From positions 1 to 5,592 of the forward strand of contig DAOOVW010000071.1 in the NCBI GenBank assembly GCA_035370465.1: a stretch of 5,592 nt of DNA. Reading direction: 5' to 3'. Source of the DNA: a bacterium (GTDB taxonomy: Bacteria > Ratteibacteria > UBA8468 > B48-G9 > JAFGKM01). Of the stretch, positions 1 to 5,592 are shown in pieces (position 1 is the stretch's first letter; every line of letters starts with the position of its first letter). Below the pieces are notes generated by a model, which was not told the DNA's origin, made no database searches, and was given only the letters and a program-made list of their open reading frames with translations. The position numbers and the translations under genes are program-made.

Positions 1-771
1 CCCTCCTTTGCTAATGCTCAGGCGGGCAGGCGCAGAAGTGCTAAGTTAGAGCATAGGGGGTTTACATTGATAGAGTTGCTTGTGGTAATAGCGATTATAG
101 CGATTTTGGCAGCGATGTTATTACCTGCTTTATCAAGGGCAAGAGAAAATGCAAGACAGTCAGTATGTATGAGTAATTTAAAGCAGATCGGTATAGCCGT
201 AATGATGTACTGCCAGGATTATAATGAGGTATTACCTTCTGTTAATATAGGACAAAACTGGTACATAAAATTACTAAGATATACAAATCCAAAATTATCA
301 GGTGTACCAGTAGCAGAGTATCCAGCAAAGCCAAAAGGACCCGTAACCGTATTTGTTTGTCCAAGTAATAGATACTACTACACGTCTGGTAGTACTACTC
401 CATGGAGTTATGCTGTTAATTACACAATGAATATGGAGTGCGGAATATTATTTACCGGTGGCCCATCTAATTATCCACGTAAATACGCAAGCATTAAGAA
501 GCCATCAGAAAAAGTTATAATTGGTGATTCTACATATGGTCCGGGTACTACAGGATCCGGAATATCTTATATAGGAACATATATTTGGTTTCAAGGGGGA
601 ACTGCTTATGTCGGTACGAACAATCGCTGGTTAGGATATATTCACAACGATGGCAGTAACTTACTTTGGGTGGATGGACATGTAAGTTGGCAGAGAAAAG
701 ATATTATAGAGGCACAAGGATTGCAATACGGCGTGGGTAGTGGCGGAGGGTGGTTTGATTTTGATAATTGA
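1..771 (+). CDS. Type IV pilin-like protein (H-X9-DG type pseudopilin), 5'-partial
   Basis: The reading frame is open from base 1 and has no plausible start codon before the pilin motif, so the start lies upstream; 256 residues are visible. The leader ends in a basic stretch and then G20|FTLIE, the classic prepilin peptidase site, with the conserved Glu at +5 (bases 73-75). It is followed by the hydrophobic helix LLVVIAIIAILAAMLLPALS, which anchors such proteins in the inner membrane until assembly. Further family marks are the C-x-x-NLKQIG block after the helix, the VFVCPS motif mid-protein, and H215-x9-D225-G226 near the C-terminus (bases 643-678). Proteins of this kind are greatly expanded in Lentisphaerota and Planctomycetota. 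Their role is not well defined; a part in type II secretion-like or surface glycan-binding assemblies is inferred. The next gene starts 59 bp downstream and encodes a carbohydrate-binding-like protein. Family assignment is firm, function is not. Confidence 0.9.
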   Translation, partial: PSFANAQAGRRRSAKLEHRGFTLIELLVVIAIIAILAAMLLPALSRARENARQSVCMSNLKQIGIAVMMYCQDYNEVLPSVNIGQNWYIKLLRYTNPKLSGVPVAEYPAKPKGPVTVFVCPSNRYYYTSGSTTPWSYAVNYTMNMECGILFTGGPSNYPRKYASIKKPSEKVIIGDSTYGPGTTGSGISYIGTYIWFQGGTAYVGTNNRWLGYIHNDGSNLLWVDGHVSWQRKDIIEAQGLQYGVGSGGGWFDFDN

Positions 772-796
772 TATGTGGACAAGAAATAAGGATAAT
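768..796 (+). promoter_or_regulatory. Candidate sigma-70 promoter upstream of the carbohydrate-binding/GH123 gene pair
   Basis: A -35-like TTGATA (768-773, 5 of 6 to consensus) is separated by exactly 17 bases from a -10-like GATAAT (791-796, 5 of 6). Transcription would begin near 803, leaving a leader of about 28 bases before the ATG at 831. The -35 box overlaps the stop codon of the pseudopilin gene. AT-rich DNA gives such matches by chance fairly often, and read-through from the pseudopilin gene is also possible, so this is a suggestion only. Confidence 0.35.
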
Positions 797-820
797 TTTG
801 GCAGAACCGGTAAGAAAACA

Positions 821-826
821 AGGAGG
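821..826 (+). promoter_or_regulatory. Strong Shine-Dalgarno site that sets the start at 831
   Basis: AGGAGG lies 4 bases before ATG 831 and fits the anti-Shine-Dalgarno sequence well. It decides the start: a frame-compatible TTG at 768 has no such site and would add 21 hydrophilic residues in front of an obvious signal peptide. Confidence 0.85.
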
Positions 827-830
827 AATA

Positions 831-1895
831 ATGAAAAGAGTAATAGCATATGTGGTATGTATATTTTTTTGTATAGGAATAAGTTGTTTGAAAGGGGCAG
901 AGAATTTATTGTTAATTGGGGATTTTGAATATGATAGAGATAATAATGGAGTTCCAGATGGATGGGCAAAACGGGGAGTTGCAACATCTAATGTGTCTTA
1001 TTCAATGGATACAGAAGTTGTGCATAGTGGGAAAAAGAGTTTAAAGATGGTATTTGATAGCAAAAGGACAGAGTCAGATGAAGGATATGTGGTATTACGA
1101 GATAAAAAGATGGAATTTTTTGAGAGAGGCAGGAAATACAGATTAACAGGATATGTAAAGGGAAAAGAATTTAAAGGGAATGCGGTACTTTCTGTTTCAA
1201 TATATGGAGAAAACAATGTTCTTCTATTGACAAGTGCGGATAAAGTTGGTTTATCAGGAGAGACAGATTGGTTATTATTAAAGACAGAATTTACAGTACC
1301 AGCAAATGCTATTGGTGTAGATGTATATACTGACACTTCGGGAGGTATTGGAGGAGGGATAGTATGGTGGGATAGTATCTCCCTTTATGACATAACAGGG
1401 GAGAAAGAACCGGAATATGCGGAAAAAGTAATTGACTCATTTGAGAATGAAGAAAGTATGAAATTCTGGATTTCTTCTGGTGCATTAATTACAAGGAGTG
1501 ACGAGTATGCTTCAGATGGGAAGTTTTCTTTAAAAATGGATTTCAAAGGGTCAGATACGGATACGTGGCCGGGGGTAAAGCGAACTTTATTTTTTGATAA
1601 AGGAGAAGTTGATTGGACAAAATACGAGTATTTAGCATTTGATGTTTATAATCCAAAAACAAATCCTGAATATATTTCTTTAAGGATAGATGATGCAGAA
1701 AAAAAGGCGAGTTTTGTAAGTTATGTCTGTGTGCCGGGTACATGGACAAATATAAAGGTAAAAATATCCACTTTAACAGGAATTAATACTTCAATGATAG
1801 AGAGTGTATTATTTTATATGAGGATGCCTCGTAGAGATGCAACTTTATATCTTGACAATGTCAGGTTTTTAACAATAAAAGAGGGGGAGAAATGA
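831..1895 (+). CDS. Secreted two-domain carbohydrate-binding-like protein without catalytic domain
   Basis: The protein has 354 residues. Residues 1-23 form a signal peptide (KR, then hydrophobic VIAYVVCIFFCIGISCL), so it is exported; C19 does not sit in a good lipobox. Domain 1 (about 25-187) begins with the pattern GDFEYDRDNNGVPDGW and ends with WWDSISLYDI, the usual opening and closing strands of CBM4/9-like galactose-binding-fold modules. The D35-x-D37-x-N39-G-x-P-D43 loop resembles a calcium-binding loop. Domain 2 (about 199-351) runs from VIDSFENEE through a W-x-KYEYLAFDVYNP strand to LYLDNVRFL, resembling CBM11/CIA30-like beta-sandwich domains. No hydrolase motif is seen. The stop overlaps the start of the GH123-like gene as ATGA (1892-1895), so the two are probably translated together. 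A role in binding a glycan for that enzyme is inferred; the ligand is unknown, and either fold could instead bind protein or serve structure. Confidence 0.8.
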   Translation: MKRVIAYVVCIFFCIGISCLKGAENLLLIGDFEYDRDNNGVPDGWAKRGVATSNVSYSMDTEVVHSGKKSLKMVFDSKRTESDEGYVVLRDKKMEFFERGRKYRLTGYVKGKEFKGNAVLSVSIYGENNVLLLTSADKVGLSGETDWLLLKTEFTVPANAIGVDVYTDTSGGIGGGIVWWDSISLYDITGEKEPEYAEKVIDSFENEESMKFWISSGALITRSDEYASDGKFSLKMDFKGSDTDTWPGVKRTLFFDKGEVDWTKYEYLAFDVYNPKTNPEYISLRIDDAEKKASFVSYVCVPGTWTNIKVKISTLTGINTSMIESVLFYMRMPRRDATLYLDNVRFLTIKEGEK

Positions 1896-4261
1896 GAGAG
1901 AAGATAATGGTTGTATTATGTTTTTTGTTTTTACGGGTTTTATGGAGTAATAGCACAGAAGGGCGAACAATTATCAATGAGAAATTTCAAAGTTCCTTAC
2001 TTGACCGTGGGACATGGCAGGTAACCGATGAAGGTGTATCAATAAAAGATGGTAAGTGTTTAATTTCAGAAGGAGGGCAAATTCTTTCAGTTAATTCATA
2101 TCCAGAGGGAGTACTTGAAATAAGACTATCTTTAACAAAACCACTTACTTCTGGGGCAGTAGCGTGGGGTTTTCGGCACAAATATGGAGCAAGACCCCGT
2201 ATAACTTTTTCAGTAGAAGAGAGTATGGAATTAAGAGCAAGTATATATGATAATGAAGGTAAAAAGATGATAGACAGTCAAAAAATTCCATTAGATTGTA
2301 AAGTTCACAATTACAAAATTGTCTGGCAACCCAAAAGAGTAGTTTTTTATTTTGATGGTAAAGAAATTTTCAACTATGATTTTGAAGAAGATATTGAAAT
2401 ATCCCCTCGTCCAATAACAATTTATAATGTTGGTTCAGACACAGTAGTATCAGTAGAAGAAATTACTTATAGAACAGATGCAACAGATGAACAACTTGCC
2501 GAAATAAAAAACAAGTACCAATTTCGTCTTGGTAGTATAAAAGACCTGAAATTTGTAGAGTTAATACATGTGGATATGACAGAACTCCCGGAAGTATCAG
2601 ATTTCTGGAAAGAAAGGGGATATATAATTTTTTCTCGTCCTTACACTCAGCGAGTATTTTGTGATGATACACCAGAAGCAGGAGAGATAATAGATGTTAA
2701 TAAAGGGTTGACAACTTTTGTAACACCAGATGAGTATGAACCAATAACATTTGCAGTTCATGCACTAAAAGAGACAAAGGAATATGAGGTTTCAATAACA
2801 GACCTTTCAGATGGAAAAGGGCATTTTATTTTTGCTGATGCAATTTCCATAGGGATGGTGCGTTCGCTTAACAAACGCCTTCTTTACAACTATAAATGGA
2901 GTCCTGACTATATTTTCATGCCTACTTTTATAGAAGGGAAGAAAAGAGCGAATATTCCCTCAGGTAAAAATGCTCAATACTGGTTAACTATAAAAGTTCC
3001 AAAGGATACAAAGGCAGGGAAATATTTTGGTATGATAGAATTTGCCTCTATATATGGTCCAGAGGGAGGAATTCCAACACGTTTTCCTTTGACAATAGAG
3101 GTATTACCATTTACTTTAAAAGAAGCAGATAGGTACACATATGGTTTCTGGTATCCAGCAAGTAATTATATAAACACAAGAGAGGAATTTGCATCTGATT
3201 TTTTAGAAATGAGAAAGCATAATATGAATGCATTATTTGGAGGAGTTGGGATTGGTGCAACTGCTGAAGAAAAAGATGGAAAAATTGTTATTAAAGGAGT
3301 ATCTGATAAATTTAACTGGATATGTGAAGAATATAAAAAAGCGGACTTTAAAAAGCCCATTCTTTATTCTGGCGATATTGGTTCTAGTTGGGCGAATTCT
3401 CGTGTAGCAGATATACAAAGTGAACAATGGCAAGAAGAGTATATAAGGTATACTCGTGCAGTTCTTTCAATGGTAAAGAAAAATTATGGATTAGACCTTA
3501 TAGTTCAGCCAATAGACGAACCGGCCTGGCAAGGAGAGGCAATTAAAGATAAATGTGTAAGATATTTAAGACTTTTAAAGAAAGCGGGCGCTGTAACCGA
3601 GACCGATGGCCCGTATGATACCTTTATGGTTGAAGAAGCAGGACCTTATAGTGATGTATGGAATATCAATGGTGGATTATGTCCTATTGAGAAAATAAAA
3701 CAACACAAAGCGGAGGGAAAAATACTTTGGGCATATAACAATGATGTAGAAGGTATTAGACCAGAACTAATGAGATATGCAGCTGGGTATTGGCTATGGA
3801 TTTCAGGTGCTGATGGTATAAACAATTGGGCTTATAGAACAAGGAGCGGGAAGAGTATATATAATGATTTAAGTGGAGAAACATCAAATTTTGTTTATTA
3901 TTATCCCAAAACGGACAATGAGATAGGAGGACCAGCAATTGCATTTGAAGGTTTTAGAGAAGGTATAGATGATATACGATATCTTCTCACATGGGAAGAT
4001 GCAGTGGAAAAGGCAAAAAAGGAAGGAAAAACAAAACTTGCAGGGGAAAGTCAAGCAAAAATTACAGAAGTTTTTTCAAAAATTAATTGGAACTATAGAT
4101 TAAGAGACCAGGCAAAGTGGCAGAGAACATTTTATTTGAGCACAGGCCAGAAAGCAGTTGTTGGGGATTTAAAAGTGACAAATGGTCTTTCCTGGGAAGA
4201 TTATGATAAAATTCGTAAAGTTATTGCAGATGAAATTGTAAAGTTGATAAGTGAGAAATAA
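1892..4261 (+). CDS. Secreted GH123/DUF4091-like glycoside hydrolase with N-terminal lectin-like domain
   Basis: The protein has 789 residues. Start ATG 1892 follows the purine-rich GAGGGGGAG (1881-1889) and overlaps the preceding stop by 4 bp. Residues 1 to about 19-24 form a signal peptide (MREK then a hydrophobic run). Residues about 27-195 look like a concanavalin A-type lectin/glucanase sandwich, with VVFYFDGKEIFNYDF typical of such domains. Residues about 240-410 form a beta-sandwich as found before the GH123 barrel. From GFWYP (418) the catalytic barrel runs to about 740. It carries QPIDEPAW with adjacent D542-E543 (bases 3515-3520), matching the Asp-Glu pair of GH123 beta-N-acetylgalactosaminidases, where the two residues support substrate-assisted catalysis. 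Further family marks are GYWLWISGADGINNWAYR (632-649) and EGFREGIDDIRYLL (686-699). The fold and clan are well supported. The substrate is not, because DUF4091 relatives are mostly uncharacterised; an N-acetylhexosaminide is the first guess. It should act in the periplasm or outside the cell. Confidence 0.82.
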   Translation: MREKIMVVLCFLFLRVLWSNSTEGRTIINEKFQSSLLDRGTWQVTDEGVSIKDGKCLISEGGQILSVNSYPEGVLEIRLSLTKPLTSGAVAWGFRHKYGARPRITFSVEESMELRASIYDNEGKKMIDSQKIPLDCKVHNYKIVWQPKRVVFYFDGKEIFNYDFEEDIEISPRPITIYNVGSDTVVSVEEITYRTDATDEQLAEIKNKYQFRLGSIKDLKFVELIHVDMTELPEVSDFWKERGYIIFSRPYTQRVFCDDTPEAGEIIDVNKGLTTFVTPDEYEPITFAVHALKETKEYEVSITDLSDGKGHFIFADAISIGMVRSLNKRLLYNYKWSPDYIFMPTFIEGKKRANIPSGKNAQYWLTIKVPKDTKAGKYFGMIEFASIYGPEGGIPTRFPLTIEVLPFTLKEADRYTYGFWYPASNYINTREEFASDFLEMRKHNMNALFGGVGIGATAEEKDGKIVIKGVSDKFNWICEEYKKADFKKPILYSGDIGSSWANSRVADIQSEQWQEEYIRYTRAVLSMVKKNYGLDLIVQPIDEPAWQGEAIKDKCVRYLRLLKKAGAVTETDGPYDTFMVEEAGPYSDVWNINGGLCPIEKIKQHKAEGKILWAYNNDVEGIRPELMRYAAGYWLWISGADGINNWAYRTRSGKSIYNDLSGETSNFVYYYPKTDNEIGGPAIAFEGFREGIDDIRYLLTWEDAVEKAKKEGKTKLAGESQAKITEVFSKINWNYRLRDQAKWQRTFYLSTGQKAVVGDLKVTNGLSWEDYDKIRKVIADEIVKLISEK

Positions 4262-4292
4262 AAAAGTGGGTTGGCTAAAAAATTAATGAAAA

Positions 4293-4310
4293 TTCTCTAT
4301 CTATAGAGAA
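4293..4310. repeat. Perfect short inverted repeat after the GH123-like gene
   Basis: TTCTCTAT and ATAGAGAA are perfect reverse complements separated by CT. As RNA this would be a 7-bp stem with a 4-base loop, 31 bases after the stop codon. The stem is AT-rich and no T-run follows, so it is not a standard terminator. It could be a 3'-end stabilising hairpin or a protein-binding palindrome, or it may be chance. Confidence 0.45.
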
Positions 4311-4492
4311 GAGGTTATAAGTTATGTATTGTTTATATTCGAAGGTGCTTTGAAAGTAATTTATATTATAGGAGGTATTTCTCATTACAAAGAATAGAGT
4401 AAACTTTATAATATCTTTAAAATGAAGAATATAAAAAAATTAAATGTAAAAGGGTGGTAAAATTTTAAAGAAAAAAATAAAAAAAGAAAAAG

Positions 4493-4533
4493 TTGGCATT
4501 TTATCATTAAGATAAAAGAAGAATTATTGCCAA
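4493..4533. repeat. Nested inverted repeat, possible operator
   Basis: The outer arms TTGGCA (4493-4498) and TGCCAA (4528-4533) are exact reverse complements. Inside them TTTTATC (4499-4505) and GATAAAA (4511-4517) pair around a 5-base loop. The outer left arm abuts the inner stem directly, while ten bases separate the inner stem from the right arm, giving a bulged hairpin if transcribed. The right arm overlaps the candidate -35 box of the next gene, a position suited to a repressor. No regulator gene is visible in the window. Confidence 0.4.
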
Positions 4534-4556
4534 ATAGTAACTACTAAATATTTAAT
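4527..4556 (+). promoter_or_regulatory. Candidate sigma-70 promoter for the GH29-like gene
   Basis: TTGCCA (4527-4532, 5 of 6 to consensus) and TTTAAT (4551-4556, 5 of 6) are 18 bases apart, which would place the transcript start near 4563, about 45 bases before ATG 4608. An A-rich tract at about 4468-4492 lies upstream and could act as bent or UP-like DNA. The match is decent, but the background is so AT-rich that chance remains a real possibility. Confidence 0.4.
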
Positions 4557-4607
4557 CTCACACAAAATTTTTTTTTGCTGAAGAAGTTTAAGAGAGAAAA
4601 AGTTAAG

Positions 4608-5592
4608 ATGAAAAAAAGAGCAGAATATATTGGTGGAAAATGGGGCGTAATGGTTCATTTTTTATCTGATTTTCCATGTAATAGGGAAAGAGTAAATTTA
4701 GAAATTGATGAGTGGAATAAAATTGTTGATAATTTTGATATTAAAAATTTTGTAAGGAACTTATCAAAAGTAAAGACAAATTGGTTAATATTTACCATTG
4801 GACAGAATTCTGGTTTTTATTGTTCCCCAAATAAAACTTATGATGAAATAGTGAAAAGGGAAAAAAGTAGATTATCTAAGAGAGATTTAATAAAAGAATT
4901 AGGAGAAGAATTAAATTCAAAAAATATAAAACTTATTGCATATCTACCTTCACATGCTCCATCAAGAGATATTTACGCAGTTGAAAGGTTAAAATGTACA
5001 CCCATCTGGGAAGATGGAGGAATAAGATGGGGGTTGAAGAAAGAAGAATATAAATTCCGGGCAGGAGTTGATGAGCGACTTAGTGAATTTCAGAGAAATT
5101 GGGAAAATATAATAATAGAGTGGTCAAAAAGATGGGGAAAACTTGTAAGTGGATGGTGGATAGATGGATGTTATTATTCAGATAAAATGTATAATTTCCC
5201 AGAACCCCCAAATTTTAAAAGTTTTGCAGATGCACTAAGAAGTGGGAACAAAGATAGCATAATTGCTTTTAATCCTGGTATAAAAATTCCTGTAATAAGT
5301 TTAACTGAATACGAAGATTATACAGCAGGAGAAATTGCAAATGGATTTCCTGTTTTTTATAAATGGGTACCTTTTACAAGATTTATAAATAATGCTCAAT
5401 TTCATATTTTAACTTTTTTAGGAGATATTTGGGGATTAGGAGAAGAACCAAGATTTCCAAAAGAATTAATTATCTCATACACAAAATATATAACTCATCT
5501 TGGTGGAGCAATTACTTGGGAATTTCCCCTATCTGATATGAAAGGCAATATAAATAAAAAATTTTTAAATCAACTTATTTCTCTTTCAAAAT
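4608..5592 (+). CDS. Divergent GH29 (alpha-L-fucosidase)-like protein, 3'-partial
   Basis: An open frame from ATG 4608 runs off the window end; 328 residues are visible. The N-terminal KWGVMVHFLSDF (11-22) matches the position of the KFGIFIHWG motif of GH29, with H17 in the place of the conserved His. Next come an EWN..VDNFDIKNFVRNL helix and LIFTIGQNSGFYCSPN, which stands where GH29 enzymes carry a TAKHHDGF strand. GWWIDG places D186 (bases 5163-5165) where the GH29 nucleophile is expected. A late GGAITWEFPLSDMKGNI segment is the end of the barrel. A beta/alpha barrel hydrolase is therefore likely, but the missing His pair means fucose specificity should not be assumed. There is no signal peptide, so it is probably cytoplasmic, unlike the two upstream secreted proteins. 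The ribosome binding site is weak (AGAGAG, 4591-4596). The frame is open back to 4548, but the only alternative starts are a TTG and a CTG just after a T-run, with no ribosome binding site. Confidence 0.7.
   Translation, partial: MKKRAEYIGGKWGVMVHFLSDFPCNRERVNLEIDEWNKIVDNFDIKNFVRNLSKVKTNWLIFTIGQNSGFYCSPNKTYDEIVKREKSRLSKRDLIKELGEELNSKNIKLIAYLPSHAPSRDIYAVERLKCTPIWEDGGIRWGLKKEEYKFRAGVDERLSEFQRNWENIIIEWSKRWGKLVSGWWIDGCYYSDKMYNFPEPPNFKSFADALRSGNKDSIIAFNPGIKIPVISLTEYEDYTAGEIANGFPVFYKWVPFTRFINNAQFHILTFLGDIWGLGEEPRFPKELIISYTKYITHLGGAITWEFPLSDMKGNINKKFLNQLISLSK

Larger units (their letters stand above)
4262..4607. other. 346-bp AT-rich intergenic region
   Basis: No convincing gene is visible. It holds an 18-base inverted repeat (4293-4310), an isolated AGGAGGT (4370-4376) without a sensible reading frame behind it, an A-rich purine tract (about 4468-4492), a nested inverted repeat (4493-4533), a candidate promoter (4527-4556) and a T9 run (4568-4576). 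G+C is about 20% in 4441-4500. No intrinsic terminator with a GC stem and U-run could be found after the GH123-like gene. Confidence 0.7.

Noticed and set aside
67..771. TTG at 67 as the start of the pseudopilin
   Set aside because: It encodes the Leu of the FTLIE prepilin motif; the frame is open upstream to base 1 and contains the needed basic leader, so the true start is before the window.
768..830. TTG at 768 as the start of the binding protein
   Set aside because: No ribosome binding site and it would place 21 hydrophilic residues ahead of a clear signal peptide; ATG 831 has AGGAGG at the right distance.
876..896. Lipoprotein signal around C19 of the binding protein
   Set aside because: The residues before the Cys are G-I-S, with Gly where a lipobox needs Leu/Val/Ile; an ordinary signal peptide is more likely.
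661..987. Minus-strand frame of 108 codons across the end of the pseudopilin and start of the next gene
   Set aside because: It lies opposite two well-supported genes, has a low-complexity Leu/Pro-rich composition and no recognisable motif; other minus-strand frames at 998-1336, 1543-1749, 2463-2672 and 3233-3433 fail for the same reason.
4293..4310. Inverted repeat as an intrinsic terminator
   Set aside because: The stem has few G/C pairs and is followed by GAGGTT rather than a T-run.
4568..4576. T9 run as a terminator tail
   Set aside because: No GC-rich stem lies directly before it, and it sits in the probable leader of the GH29-like gene.

Overview
The window looks like a piece of an AT-rich bacterial genome. 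By eye it is roughly one third G+C and dips to about 20% in the intergenic stretch. All genes lie on the + strand and AT-rich codons (ATA, AGA, TTA) are common. The first gene is a prepilin-like protein of the H-X9-DG type. Such proteins are greatly expanded in the PVC group (Lentisphaerota/Victivallales, Planctomycetota) and relatives such as Omnitrophota-like candidate phyla, so a glycan-degrading bacterium from that broad group is the best guess. The exact phylum cannot be settled from this sequence.

Layout. 1-771: a pseudopilin whose start lies before the window. 772-830: a short gap with a plausible sigma-70 promoter and a strong ribosome binding site. 831-1895: a secreted protein made of two carbohydrate-binding-like beta-sandwich domains and no catalytic domain. 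1892-4261: a secreted glycoside hydrolase of the GH123/DUF4091 type with an extra N-terminal lectin-like domain. It overlaps the previous gene by 4 bp (ATGA), so the two are probably co-translated. 4262-4607: a 346-bp very AT-rich intergenic region holding two inverted repeats, an orphan Shine-Dalgarno-like sequence and a candidate promoter for the next gene. 4608 to the window end: a distant GH29 (alpha-L-fucosidase)-like protein, cut off at its 3' end, with no signal peptide.

Together the genes suggest a small carbohydrate-degradation locus. The binding protein and the GH123-like enzyme would act outside the cytoplasm on a glycan, possibly one bearing N-acetylhexosamine. The GH29-like protein, apparently cytoplasmic and under its own promoter, might act on an imported fragment. 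The pseudopilin may contribute surface or periplasmic binding. No SusC/SusD, transporter or regulator gene is visible in this window. The linking of these genes into one pathway is inference. No RNA genes, mobile elements or CRISPR arrays were seen.
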